Shown: positions 15,930-24,959 of the stretch, one piece after another
Position numbering within the stretch: the stretch's first letter is position 1
Layout of the letters: every line of letters begins with the position of its first letter
NCBI RefSeq assembly: GCF_011392125.1
Contig: NZ_JAAJBU010000010.1
Coordinates: forward strand, 62,001-126,000
Direction: 5' to 3'
Length of the DNA stretch: 64,000 nucleotides
DNA from: Flavobacterium lotistagni
GTDB lineage: Bacteria > Bacteroidota > Bacteroidia > Flavobacteriales > Flavobacteriaceae
The notes under the pieces: model-generated
The model's input: the letters and a program-made list of their open reading frames with translations, nothing else
What the model was told of the DNA's origin: nothing
Databases searched by the model: none
Program-made: the position numbers and the translations under genes

Positions 15930-18218
15930 ATGGCAGTTTCCAACCCAACACCGAACAAAGACATCCAGTACTACAAAAAGAAATTCTGGAAGATTTATGG
16001 CTACACTTTAGCCGGGATTTTTCTGTTTTTCATCTTCGCTTCTTGGGGCCTTTTCGGTTCGATGCCTTCGTTTGAAGACCTTGAAAACCCAGATTCCAAT
16101 CTGGCCACTGAAATTATTTCTACCGACGGCGTAACTATCGGTAAATTCTATAACGAGAACCGAACGCCCATCAAATACGCTGATTTGCCCAAACATTTGG
16201 TGAATGCTTTGGTGGCGACCGAAGATGAAAGGTTCTACGAGCATTCGGGTATTGACGGCAGAAGAACCTTAGGTGCCGCAATCAAACTCGGTTCTGATGG
16301 TGGTGCCAGTACGCTCACCCAACAATTGGCCAAGTTGCTTTTCCATGGTGAAGGTTCGCGTTTTCTTCCGTTGAGGATTATCCAAAAAGCGAAGGAGTGG
16401 ATTATCGCCATTAAACTCGAGAGGCAATACACCAAAAACGAAATCATCGCGATGTATTTCAACAAGGCGGATTTTGTGAATACTGCGGTCGGAATTCGTT
16501 CGGCTGCCAAAGTGTATTTTGGTAAAGAGCCTCGCGACCTGACTATCGATGAAAGCGCGATGCTCGTCGGTATGCTGACCAATCCGTCGTTATACAATCC
16601 GGTGCGCCGCGCAGAGAAAGTACAGAAAAGACGAAACATTGTTTTAGGTCAAATGGTGCGCAACGGTTTTTTAGACGAGGCCACCAAAAAGCAACTCGAG
16701 CAAAAACCGATTGTGTTGCATTTCCAACCCGAGAGTCACACTGATGGTATTGGAACTTACTTCCGCGAATACCTGCGCGACTTCATGAAAACTTGGGCCA
16801 AAGAAAACAAGAAATCAGACGGTTCGGAATACGACATCTACAAAGACGGCCTCAAGATTTACGTTACCATCGATTCCCGCATGCAGACTTATGCCGAGGA
16901 AGCCGTGACCAAGCATTTGCCCAATTTACAGGAAGAGCTTTCGAGTCAACAAAAAGAAAACAAGAATGCGCCTTTTGTAAATATTTCCGAAGCCGAAACC
17001 GAAAAACTCATGCGCAAGGCCATGAAGAATTCGAGCCGTTGGAAAGGCATGGCAGACCAAGGCAAATCTGAGGCAGAAATCATCAAATCCTTTGGGGTGA
17101 AAACCAAAATGAAAGTCTTCACTTGGAAAGGCGAGAAAGACACCGTGATGACGCCCACAGATTCCATCCGCTATTACAAGAGTTTCTTACAGGCCGGCAT
17201 GATGGCCATGGAACCGCAAACCGGGCACATCAAAGTTTGGGTTGGCGGCATCAATTACAAGTATTTCCAATACGATCACGTGGGCCAAGGCGCGCGCCAA
17301 GTAGGTTCTACTTTTAAACCTTTTGTGTATGCCACAGCCATCGAGCAACTCAATATGTCGCCTTGTGATTCCATTATCGACAGCCCTTTCATGATTCACA
17401 AAGGCAAACACAACGTGACCGAAGACTGGGAACCGAAGAACTCCGACAACCAATACCGCGGCATGGTGACCCTCAAAAAAGCGCTCGCGAATTCCATCAA
17501 TACGGTCTCGGCCAAACTCATTGACAAAGTCGGCCCAGAAGCAGTGGTTGAGCTCACGCACAAACTCGGAGTAAAATCAGATATTCCTGCGCAACCTTCT
17601 ATCGCGCTTGGTGCCGTAGAAGTGACTGTGCAAGATATGGTGGCGGCCTATAGCACTTTTGCCAACGAAGGCGTTTATATGAAGCCACAATTCATCACCC
17701 GAATCGAAGACAAAAACGGCGTAGTGATATATGAACCTACACCCGATTCGCATGACGTCCTGAACAAAGACATCGCTTTTGCGGTCATCAAACTGCTCGA
17801 AGGTGTGACCGAAGGCGGTTCCGGAGCGCGTTTGCGAACCCAAGGCGGTGGCCATGGCTACAACCGAGTAACGGGTTATCCGTATATGTTCACCAACCCG
17901 ATTGCGGGTAAAACCGGTACCACGCAAAACCAATCCGACGGCTGGTTTGTGGGCATGGTACCGAATCTGGCCACGGGCGTTTGGGTCGGTTGCGAAGACC
18001 GGTCGGCACGTTTCAAGGGCATCACTTACGGGCAAGGCGCTACGGCGGCATTACCGATTTGGGCGATGTTCATGAAGCAGTGTTATACCGACGAAACCCT
18101 CAACGTGTCTAAGAAAGATTTCGAACGACCGGCCAATCTCTCCATTAAGGTTGATTGCTGGGCACCGGTCAAAGACACGACCGATTTCGAGCAGAACACC
18201 GACGAATTTGAATTGTAG
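15930..18218 (+). CDS. Class A penicillin-binding protein (PBP1A, GT51 + transpeptidase)
   Basis: Bifunctional peptidoglycan synthase, 762 aa. An N-terminal cytoplasmic tail and one TM (about 25-43) are followed by the GT51 domain with EDERF (Glu98) and GASTLTQQLAK, and a transpeptidase domain with STFK (Ser460, Lys463), SIN (NSINTVSAKL) and KTGTT (661-665). It is the last gene of the ricT-gldH-PBP1A operon, a common flavobacterial order. A copy of the structured intergenic repeat follows 34 nt after the stop. Confidence 0.95.
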   Translation: MAVSNPTPNKDIQYYKKKFWKIYGYTLAGIFLFFIFASWGLFGSMPSFEDLENPDSNLATEIISTDGVTIGKFYNENRTPIKYADLPKHLVNALVATEDERFYEHSGIDGRRTLGAAIKLGSDGGASTLTQQLAKLLFHGEGSRFLPLRIIQKAKEWIIAIKLERQYTKNEIIAMYFNKADFVNTAVGIRSAAKVYFGKEPRDLTIDESAMLVGMLTNPSLYNPVRRAEKVQKRRNIVLGQMVRNGFLDEATKKQLEQKPIVLHFQPESHTDGIGTYFREYLRDFMKTWAKENKKSDGSEYDIYKDGLKIYVTIDSRMQTYAEEAVTKHLPNLQEELSSQQKENKNAPFVNISEAETEKLMRKAMKNSSRWKGMADQGKSEAEIIKSFGVKTKMKVFTWKGEKDTVMTPTDSIRYYKSFLQAGMMAMEPQTGHIKVWVGGINYKYFQYDHVGQGARQVGSTFKPFVYATAIEQLNMSPCDSIIDSPFMIHKGKHNVTEDWEPKNSDNQYRGMVTLKKALANSINTVSAKLIDKVGPEAVVELTHKLGVKSDIPAQPSIALGAVEVTVQDMVAAYSTFANEGVYMKPQFITRIEDKNGVVIYEPTPDSHDVLNKDIAFAVIKLLEGVTEGGSGARLRTQGGGHGYNRVTGYPYMFTNPIAGKTGTTQNQSDGWFVGMVPNLATGVWVGCEDRSARFKGITYGQGATAALPIWAMFMKQCYTDETLNVSKKDFERPANLSIKVDCWAPVKDTTDFEQNTDEFEL

Positions 18219-18251
18219 AAGAAAGGCACTAAGAGGCTAAGGTTCTAAGTT

Positions 18252-18326
18252 CAGGAGCCGGGAACCTGCTCTCCGCTGTAGTCCTCGCTGCGCTGTGGGC
18301 TGCCGCTCCGATCAGGGCTAGGGCAA
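18252..18326 (+). repeat. Structured intergenic repeat, copy B (3' of PBP1A)
   Basis: Starts CAGGAGCCGGGAACCTGCT and ends GATCAGGGCTAGGGC, as in copies A and C. The middle is different: a GC-rich hairpin-like stretch (CCTCGCTGCG...). Same orientation relative to the upstream gene as the other copies. Confidence 0.8.
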
Positions 18327-18362
18327 TCCGATAAATAATAAACATACTGCTCAGCTTTGCGC

Positions 18363-18436
18363 CTTAGCGTCTTTGCGAGCCTAAAATAAAGCAACCTTTG
18401 CGAACTTTGCGAAACCTTTGCGAACTTCGCGGTAAA
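18363..18436 (+). repeat. Short-word repeat (TTTGCGAA) before the CoA-transferase operon
   Basis: TTTGCGA occurs at 18372, 18397, 18406 and 18417, with a variant TTCGCGG at 18426, just before ATG 18445. A similar block on the minus strand lies before the nucleotidyltransferase gene (55544-55560). It may be a decayed series of promoter-like TTTG boxes or a simple-repeat spacer. Confidence 0.6.
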
Positions 18437-18444
18437 GCAAAAAT

Positions 18445-19146
18445 ATGATCAACAAAAAAGTAAACTCAGTACAAGAAGCCTTACAAGGCATCGAAAACGG
18501 AATGACGCTCATGCTCGGTGGTTTCGGGCTTTGCGGGATTCCGGAGAATTCCATTGCCGAACTGGTCCAGAAAGGCACCCACAACCTCACTTGCATTTCA
18601 AATAACGCCGGAGTCGATGATTTCGGTTTGGGCTTGTTGCTCCAGAAGAAGCAGATCAAAAAAATGATTTCGTCTTACGTGGGCGAAAACGCTGAATTCG
18701 AACGTCAAATGCTCTCGGGCGAACTCGAAGTCGAACTCATTCCGCAAGGTACTTTAGCCGAACGATGCCGTGCTGCACAAGCCGGAATTCCCGCGTTTTT
18801 CACGCCAGCCGGTTATGGAACCGAAGTCGCCGAAGGCAAAGAAGCCCGCGAATTCAATGGCAAAATGCACGTGATGGAACACGCCTTCAAAGCCGATTTC
18901 GCCATCGTCAAAGCCTGGAAAGGTGACGAAGCCGGCAACCTGATTTTCAAAGGCACCGCGAGAAACTTTAACCCTTGCATGTGTGGCGCAGCTAAAATCA
19001 CTATCGCTGAAGTCGAAGAACTTTTGCCCGCCGGCAGCCTCGATCCGAACCAAGTGCACATCCCGGGCATTCTAATCCAACGGATTTTCAAAGGCGAAAA
19101 ATTCGAAAAACGCATCGAGCAACGTACCACCCGAAAAAGAGATTAA
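18445..19146 (+). CDS. scoA: 3-oxoacid CoA-transferase subunit A
   Basis: Alpha subunit of the family I CoA-transferase (succinyl-CoA:3-ketoacid, ScoAB/AtoDA), which activates acetoacetate. 233 aa, usual length. Recognizable by [17 protein letters not shown] near the start, [13 protein letters not shown] and [25 protein letters not shown]. The B subunit starts 2 nt after the stop. Subunit A lacks the catalytic Glu, which sits in B. Confidence 0.95.
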   Translation: MINKKVNSVQEALQGIENGMTLMLGGFGLCGIPENSIAELVQKGTHNLTCISNNAGVDDFGLGLLLQKKQIKKMISSYVGENAEFERQMLSGELEVELIPQGTLAERCRAAQAGIPAFFTPAGYGTEVAEGKEAREFNGKMHVMEHAFKADFAIVKAWKGDEAGNLIFKGTARNFNPCMCGAAKITIAEVEELLPAGSLDPNQVHIPGILIQRIFKGEKFEKRIEQRTTRKRD

Positions 19147-19148
19147 TC

Positions 19149-19808
19149 ATGGCCTTAGATAAAAACGACATTGCAAAAAGAATTGCCAAAGAAGTCAAAG
19201 ACGGTTATTACGTGAATTTAGGCATCGGAATACCCACCTTGGTGGCCAATTATGTCCGCACCGATATTTCGGTAGAATTCCAGAGTGAGAATGGGGTTTT
19301 GGGCATGGGCCCGTTTCCCTATGAAGGAGAAGAAGATGCCGATTTAATTAATGCCGGAAAACAAACCATCACTACTTTGCCCGGAGCGAGTTTCTTTGAT
19401 TCGGGTTTCAGTTTCGGAATGATCCGCGGACAACACGTAGACTTGACCATACTCGGTGCCATGGAAGTAGCCGAAAACGGAGACATTGCCAACTGGAAAA
19501 TTCCCGGGAAAATGGTCAAAGGCATGGGCGGTGCCATGGATTTAGTCGCCTCGGCAGAAAACATTATCGTGGCCATGATGCACGTGAACAAAGCAGGAGA
19601 ATCTAAAATCCTGAAAAAATGTACTTTGCCGTTAACAGGCGTCGGTTGTGTGAAGAAAGTAGTGACCGAACTCGCCGTGATGGAAATTACCCCGAAAGGA
19701 TTCAAATTACTTGAGCGAGCGCCGGGCGTTTCAGTAGAACATATTATCGCCAGCACCGAAGCCGAGTTGATTATCGAAGGAGAAATCCCTGAAATGCAAA
19801 TAGATTAA
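19149..19808 (+). CDS. scoB: 3-oxoacid CoA-transferase subunit B
   Basis: Beta subunit with the catalytic Glu in SENGVLGMGPFP (residue about 42), preceded by the VNLGIGIPT motif. 219 aa. Forms the active enzyme with ScoA. A strong terminator follows directly, so the operon is just two genes. The pair allows use or production of acetoacetate, and fits with the acyl-CoA enzymes elsewhere in the window. Confidence 0.95.
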   Translation: MALDKNDIAKRIAKEVKDGYYVNLGIGIPTLVANYVRTDISVEFQSENGVLGMGPFPYEGEEDADLINAGKQTITTLPGASFFDSGFSFGMIRGQHVDLTILGAMEVAENGDIANWKIPGKMVKGMGGAMDLVASAENIIVAMMHVNKAGESKILKKCTLPLTGVGCVKKVVTELAVMEITPKGFKLLERAPGVSVEHIIASTEAELIIEGEIPEMQID

Positions 19809-19810
19809 AA

Positions 19811-19849
19811 AAAAAAGAGGCATCTTATATTAGTAAAGCCTCTTTTTTT
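19811..19849. terminator. Bidirectional terminator between scoB and the DUF2892 gene
   Basis: AAAAAAGAGGC (19811-19821) pairs with GCCTCTTTTTT (19838-19848). A-run on one side and T-run on the other let it work for both convergent genes. Confidence 0.8.
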
Positions 19850-19872
19850 ATGCAATGGTTGAACTTGCCACT

Positions 19873-20085
19873 TTATTTTTTATCCTTAACAGCGCAAGTA
19901 CTGATTCCTAATGGTGCGTATAGCGGACAAAAGCTGACTAGGCTGGTTAATACAAACACTACTGAAAGTGCCAATAGAATTACTCCTACAGTACCGGTGA
20001 TTGTTCCACTAAAATAAAGAAACCCGATGATAGCAGCAATGATTACTCTGATTATCCGGTCTGCTGAACCCATATTTTTTTTCAT
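19873..20085 (-). CDS. DUF2892 (YgaP-like) small membrane protein
   Basis: 70 aa with two membrane helices (RIIRVIIAAIIGFLYFSG and VGVILLALSVVFVLTSLV) and the characteristic end FCPLYAPLGISTC. The N-terminus MKKNMGSADRIIR is typical of the family. Members are often linked to rhodanese or redox genes; here the neighbour is a Crp-type regulator, 76 nt upstream on the same strand. Function unknown. Confidence 0.85.
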   Translation of the reverse strand: MKKNMGSADRIIRVIIAAIIGFLYFSGTITGTVGVILLALSVVFVLTSLVSFCPLYAPLGISTCAVKDKK

Positions 20086-20161
20086 GACTCAAAAATTGAA
20101 TGTTAATGCATTATTGCCTAACAAAAGTAAGTCGTGTTTTTTGGCCATGCAGTGACTGTGG

Positions 20162-20788
20162 TCACCACGGGCGGATGATTTTTATTTCACCTGAATTTTG
20201 TTCGATCTTGCCTTCGTTTTCTAGCTTTTTCAAAACACGCGTAATGACTTCGCGCGCGGTTCCTAATTCGTTGGCAAGCTGGTTATGACTCATGATGATG
20301 GAGGCGCTGCCGGTTAATTCCAGTTTCTTTTTTAAATGATCGTAAAGCCGTTTGTCCATACGATCCAATAACAAATGGCTTATAGTATCTAGGAGTTCTG
20401 AATATCGCAAATTGAACTGATTGTAAAAAAGCTCATTAAAATCAGGATATTCTCGAAGCCAATTGGGCAATAGTTGCACCGGAATCAAGAGCAGTTTCGA
20501 GTCTTCTTCAGTGATGGCAAATACTTTACTCGGTGTGTTTTTCAATGCGGCGTAGAAAGTCATCACACAACTTTGCGCGGGTTCTATGTAGTACAGCAGT
20601 AGTTCTTTCTCGTCGAATCTGGAGTACACTTTTACTAACCCGTTAATCACAATCGGAAGCACTTTAACATACTGTTGTTCTCTTAGAATTTCAGTGCCTT
20701 TAGGGAGTTCTTTAACGCTTGATTCCTGAATTATTTTCTCAACTAAATCAGGTTTTAAAAAAGACAATATTTTTCGATCAACCGTCAT
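20162..20788 (-). CDS. Crp/Fnr family transcriptional regulator
   Basis: 208 aa: an N-terminal cyclic-nucleotide-binding-like domain (KGTEILREQQYVKVLPIVINGLVKVY...) and a C-terminal winged HTH (MSHNQLANELGTAREVITRVLKKLE). No Cys cluster for an Fe-S cluster is visible, so it is not a classic Fnr oxygen sensor. Start: ATG 20788; an in-frame TTG lies two codons upstream. It precedes the DUF2892 gene on the same strand and may control it. Confidence 0.88.
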   Translation of the reverse strand: MTVDRKILSFLKPDLVEKIIQESSVKELPKGTEILREQQYVKVLPIVINGLVKVYSRFDEKELLLYYIEPAQSCVMTFYAALKNTPSKVFAITEEDSKLLLIPVQLLPNWLREYPDFNELFYNQFNLRYSELLDTISHLLLDRMDKRLYDHLKKKLELTGSASIIMSHNQLANELGTAREVITRVLKKLENEGKIEQNSGEIKIIRPW

Positions 20789-20818
20789 ATTCAAAGTTTT
20801 TAGCGTGGATGCTCAGGG

Positions 20819-21205
20819 CTATTTTTGTAGTTTAATTCGCAAATCAGAAATCACAATTCCAAAACCATCAGGGTCTAAAATTAGGATTCCGTTTTCGTTC
20901 CAGTAAGGGTTTTTGGCTTGAGCACGAGGAACATTGTGGACGGTAATCCGCTCCGTCAGGCGATCATATTCTTCGCTGGTTTTGGGATAAAAAACCAATA
21001 AATCATCAGCATCGGGTTGGTGTACCGCTTTTTCATCTGAGGTCGTAAACTCTAGATGCCAATCTAAATTTTCCTTCCCGAGAAAAATGCCGTCATAACC
21101 CTCGTGGTTTTTGAAGTCTCCAATAATATCCAAACCAATCACTTCGGTGTAGAATTTCACCACTAATTCCAGATTGTCGGTATGTCGGGCGACTCTCAGG
21201 ATCAT
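20819..21205 (-). CDS. VOC (glyoxalase/bleomycin resistance) family protein
   Basis: 128 aa, two beta-alpha-beta-beta-beta modules (MILRVARHTDNLELVVKFY at the start; GILILDPDGFGIVIS at the end). Metal ligands are possible at His8 or His in DWHLEF and Asp in the last strand. Start ATG 21205 overlaps the stop of the upstream gene (TGATG), so the two are coupled. The substrate is unknown. Confidence 0.82.
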   Translation of the reverse strand: MILRVARHTDNLELVVKFYTEVIGLDIIGDFKNHEGYDGIFLGKENLDWHLEFTTSDEKAVHQPDADDLLVFYPKTSEEYDRLTERITVHNVPRAQAKNPYWNENGILILDPDGFGIVISDLRIKLQK

Positions 21206-21585
21206 CAAATCAGTTTTTGCGGAATCAGTTCTTCATAAAATCCGCCTGAACCGATATAAGTGACCCTTTTTCTGGGGCCTATCAGGGTTGCTTCATAAAA
21301 CCGAACTCCAGCTTGAGCGATTTCGTCCATAAAACCGGCATAATCTGTTTTGCCTTGTTGGTTATTTCTCACGGCTTGGATGGTCAAATCTTCGCTGAAT
21401 GACATGGCAATTTCTCGGTTTGCATTACCCAAATGCAGCACGTTTTCTCCTTGGGCGAAACGATAAAGAATGGTGCCTGTAGCGGTATCAACGGTGTAGG
21501 ATTCCATTCCGATTTCTCGGAGTCTTCGGGCTAAATCAGGATAAGAAGTCGCAGCTTGGTAGCAGGCATTGATTTTATTCATCAT
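21205..21585 (-). CDS. DUF1398-like protein
   Basis: 126 aa, soluble. I believe it belongs to DUF1398, a family of small proteins of unknown function (MESYTVDTATGTILYRF, ILYRFAQGENV, IAQAGVRFYEATLIGPRKRVTYIG). Start ATG 21585 (followed by a second ATG); the frame is open further upstream but has no signal of a real N-terminus. Coupled to the VOC gene by a TGATG overlap. Confidence 0.65.
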   Translation of the reverse strand: MMNKINACYQAATSYPDLARRLREIGMESYTVDTATGTILYRFAQGENVLHLGNANREIAMSFSEDLTIQAVRNNQQGKTDYAGFMDEIAQAGVRFYEATLIGPRKRVTYIGSGGFYEELIPQKLI

Positions 21586-21762
21586 GACGAATTGCTTTTG
21601 GATTTTAAAAATAGCGAATAATCTCAAAAGTATTCGGTATTGTAATCTTAAAAAGTTAGTTCGAAGTGCATTTTGTCGTTTTTCTAGGTTGGTTACGGCA
21701 AAAATTCTAGCACGCCATTGTTATTTTTTAATATTGGTTGTGAATGAATTAAATCTTTGATA

Positions 21763-22668
21763 ATGAAAAGACTATTGTTTTTGCTCGCGTTTTCAGCTAT
21801 TTTCGAAACCACCGTATGGGCTCAAGACTATCATCCGTTACTCAATCAGACCACTTGGATTGTCACCCATTCGGTTGCCTGTTGTGTTCCTCATAGAACC
21901 AAAGTTTATACTCCCGAGCAAGACGTGACTATTGAAGGACATATTTACACGCCATACAGAGACCGTTTTCCGCAATATGATTCCGACCGCAATCTAGTTC
22001 CGGTAGTTTATCTGCGAGAAGACGTTGTCAATAAAAGAGTTTACAAATTGCTTAACGGAGTAGAAATGCTACTTTATGATTTTAATTTTCAAGTAGGTGA
22101 CACGATCACACAACCTGGGTTTAGCCGCTCTGATTTAACTACATACACTTGGACCGTTATTTTAGTGGATGAAATCCAAACCAATGTAGGTTTGCGCAAA
22201 AGAATAAAATTGTCTTCGCGTTATCTGGGTCGGTCTATCTATCAAGTATGGATTGAAGGAGTAGGAAGCAATAAGCATCCGTTTTATCCACAACACAATT
22301 ATCAGGCTGTCATGTCAGGAAGCGGAGGCAACATGGTCTACACTAATTGTGTGTATCAAAATAATGAGCATGTATACGGAAACAACAATTGTGAGAGACT
22401 ACTTTCCGCTGTTGATAATATGTTTACACCGGAAAAAATTACGTTTTCACCCAACCCGTTTAGCACCTCATTTACCATTCATTCAGACCTATCCCTGCAA
22501 GAAGCAATTGTAAAATTATATAATATGCAAGGGCAGTTGGTTTGTGAAAGGTATTTTAGTGGTGCCCAAGTCAGCATCAATATAGAAAATCTAGCAAAAG
22601 GTTTATACTTCGCAGAACTATTCGAAAACCATCAATTAATTAAAACTGCTAAATTGGTTGTGAATTAA
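21763..22668 (+). CDS. Secreted protein with a T9SS type A sorting domain
   Basis: 301 aa. The signal peptide (MKRLLFLLAFSAIFETTVWAQ) is followed by an unrecognised N-terminal part with several Cys (SVACCVPHRTK) and a C-terminal type A T9SS signal: FSPNPFSTSFTIHSD, LYNMQGQLV, LAKGLYFAEL. The protein should be exported by T9SS and anchored or released at the surface. Start is ATG 21763; the in-frame TTG at 21757 is part of a promoter-like TCTTTG. The 3' end overlaps the convergent SpmAB-like gene by 4 nt. Confidence 0.85.
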   Translation: MKRLLFLLAFSAIFETTVWAQDYHPLLNQTTWIVTHSVACCVPHRTKVYTPEQDVTIEGHIYTPYRDRFPQYDSDRNLVPVVYLREDVVNKRVYKLLNGVEMLLYDFNFQVGDTITQPGFSRSDLTTYTWTVILVDEIQTNVGLRKRIKLSSRYLGRSIYQVWIEGVGSNKHPFYPQHNYQAVMSGSGGNMVYTNCVYQNNEHVYGNNNCERLLSAVDNMFTPEKITFSPNPFSTSFTIHSDLSLQEAIVKLYNMQGQLVCERYFSGAQVSINIENLAKGLYFAELFENHQLIKTAKLVVN

Positions 22669-24104
22669 AAAAACCAACCCGCGACAAAAATCGCAGTAAT
22701 CACACAAATCACATCCACCAAAAGCATCGTGCCCAAAGCGTAACGCGTATTTTTGATATTCACCGAACCAAAGTAGACGGCAATCACGTAAAACGTACTT
22801 TCTGCACTGCACTGAAAAATGCTGCTCAATCTTCCGGTCATCGAATCGGCACCGAAGGTATTCATCGAATCAATCAAAAACCCTCTAGATCCGGCAGAAC
22901 TAAAAGGCCGCAGTAATGCCACCGGTAAAGCGTCGGTAATGTCTTTGCTCACGCCCATATTTGAAAAACCAAAGGCAATCCAATTGCTGACGATTTCAAA
23001 CAAGCCACTGTTTCGAAATAACGAAATGGCCACCAGCATGCCCAATACGTAAGGGAAAATAGTCACGCCGGTTTTAATACCGTTGTTGGCTCCCGATACA
23101 AAAGCTTCAAAAACAGTGGTCTTCGCCTCGACAAATTTCTTCTCCTTTACAAACGAAAAAATCAAAGTAAAAGCAATAATCCCGACCAATATCAAAGCGG
23201 AAAGATTCGAAGTAAAGTAGTTTTTACCAATCAAATCCAAATGGTTTACATACATCAGCAACCCAATGATTGCCCCAATCAATCCCATCAAACCGACCAC
23301 TAAAGACGCGCTTTTGAAATTGATTTTCTGCCTGATGCCCACAATTAGAAAAGCCGCAATGGTTCCTATGAAAGAAGTAATGATACAAGGCAGCATTACA
23401 TCGGCCGGATTTGCCGAACCAGCCGCCGCGCGATAACCAATAATCGAGGTCGCTATCAAGGTAAGCCCCGAGGCGTGGAGGCACATGAACATAATCTGAG
23501 CATCGCTCGCCTTGTCTTTCTCCGGATTGATTTCCTGCAGGCTTTCCATCGCTTTAAGCCCGAATGGTGTCGCCGCAGAATCGAGCCCGAGGAAATTCGC
23601 GGCAAAATTCAAAGTCATATAAGAAATCGACGGATGGTTTTTCGGAATACTCGGAAACACTTTCACGAACACCGGACTTAGCACTTTTGCTAGTTTTCCC
23701 GAAGCCCCTGAAATGATTAATAGTTCCATCAGCCCGCAGAAGAAAGCCAGATAAGCAATCAACGGCAGAATCAAATCGAGTAAGGTATTTTTACAAGTCG
23801 GCAGCAAGCCGTCTGATTTCTGCACGCCGCTATAGATTTTCACGGTCTTGTTCTTAAACACATAAGTCGAGTCGGCGTTCAGCGTGTCGCGATTGATGAC
23901 CATCGTTTGCTCGGGTGCTTTCTCGATACTGTCGCGGATAAAAGCCGGAAGCTGTTCTTTGTATTTCTCACCCACTAGCACCGGATCGTCTTTCTTTCCG
24001 TTGAGTACATAATCAATTGTGTAGCTGTTGCCGGTAAACAAACTGATAGCGACAAACAAAATCGAAGAAATAAAAATCGCGAGCCAGAACCTACTTAATA
24101 CCAT
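22665..24104 (-). CDS. Fused SpmA-SpmB nucleoside-recognition domain membrane protein
   Basis: 479-aa integral membrane protein. The first half matches SpmA (NFAANFLGLDSAATPFGLKA) and the second half SpmB (LLRPFSSAGSRGFLIDSM, FQCSAESTFYVIAVYFG), each a Gate-like nucleoside-recognition domain. A periplasmic insert of about 70 aa lies between TM1 and TM2. In spore formers these are two spore-maturation proteins; this organism is not a spore former, so a general transport or envelope role is more likely. The fusion is common in Bacteroidota. Confidence 0.88.
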   Translation of the reverse strand: MVLSRFWLAIFISSILFVAISLFTGNSYTIDYVLNGKKDDPVLVGEKYKEQLPAFIRDSIEKAPEQTMVINRDTLNADSTYVFKNKTVKIYSGVQKSDGLLPTCKNTLLDLILPLIAYLAFFCGLMELLIISGASGKLAKVLSPVFVKVFPSIPKNHPSISYMTLNFAANFLGLDSAATPFGLKAMESLQEINPEKDKASDAQIMFMCLHASGLTLIATSIIGYRAAAGSANPADVMLPCIITSFIGTIAAFLIVGIRQKINFKSASLVVGLMGLIGAIIGLLMYVNHLDLIGKNYFTSNLSALILVGIIAFTLIFSFVKEKKFVEAKTTVFEAFVSGANNGIKTGVTIFPYVLGMLVAISLFRNSGLFEIVSNWIAFGFSNMGVSKDITDALPVALLRPFSSAGSRGFLIDSMNTFGADSMTGRLSSIFQCSAESTFYVIAVYFGSVNIKNTRYALGTMLLVDVICVITAIFVAGWFF

Positions 24105-24206
24105 ATTTTAGTTTTTCGTAAATGTATAGAATTCTCTTTGACCCAACAGAGGCTTCGTGGGAAAGATTTCAACGCATTAACTTACAACTTTGCAAAGTGC
24201 TATCGG

Positions 24207-24920
24207 TTAAATATGGAGAATTTCGTCATCTACCAGCAAATCTTCACGGCGGAATTTTAAAAAAACCTGAGCCACGGCAATCACATCTTTTTCGCAATAA
24301 GTAATGATTCGGTCGATGTCTTTTTCTTGGTAAAACACTTGTGCGACTTGGCTGCCATCGATATCGCCTTTAGATGAAGGAATGCCGAGCACTTTGGTAA
24401 GCAATTTCAGTGAAGTGAAGTTTTTGTAGTCGCCGAATTTCCACATTTCCAAAGTATCTAAATGTGGTACTTCCCAAGGTTTTTTGCCGAACAGGTTCAG
24501 TTTGGAGGGCAGCGCGATACCATTGATAATCATCCTTCTGGCGATGAACGGAATGTCGAATTCTTTGGCGTTGTGCCCACAAAGAAGATGTTGCGGTTTG
24601 TTGAAATGGTTTTCTAAAAGACCTGAGAAATCCTTTAAAATCTTGACTTCCTCACCGAAAAAAGAAGTAACCCGAAAATGTCGAACATCGCTTTTCAGGG
24701 TAAAATAACCTACAGAAATGCAAATGATTTTTCCAAATTCAGCCCAAATTCCGGCGCGGTCGTAAAAGGCTTCTGCGGAGAAATCGTCTTTGCGTTGGTA
24801 TTGCGTTTTGGTTTCCCAGAGCACTTGCATATCCGGGTCGAGTGCATCGAAGTTTTCGTGTTCCGGTACAGTTTCGATGTCGAGGAACAAAATGTTTTCG
24901 AGGTAGAGTTTTTCAATCAT
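24207..24920 (-). CDS. Predicted 3'-5' exonuclease related to the PolB exonuclease domain
   Basis: 237 aa with the three DEDD-type motifs: ExoI FLDIETVPE, ExoII CGHNAKEFDIPF and ExoIII ITYCEKDVIAVAQVF. No polymerase domain is attached. Probably a soluble DNA exonuclease with a repair role; the biochemical substrate is not known from sequence. It is transcribed toward SpmAB and sits downstream of the serine hydrolase gene on the same strand. Confidence 0.88.
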   Translation of the reverse strand: MIEKLYLENILFLDIETVPEHENFDALDPDMQVLWETKTQYQRKDDFSAEAFYDRAGIWAEFGKIICISVGYFTLKSDVRHFRVTSFFGEEVKILKDFSGLLENHFNKPQHLLCGHNAKEFDIPFIARRMIINGIALPSKLNLFGKKPWEVPHLDTLEMWKFGDYKNFTSLKLLTKVLGIPSSKGDIDGSQVAQVFYQEKDIDRIITYCEKDVIAVAQVFLKFRREDLLVDDEILHI

Positions 24921-24959
24921 GGCGTATATAAATTAAGTGAAACAAATTTTCGGCGTGTA

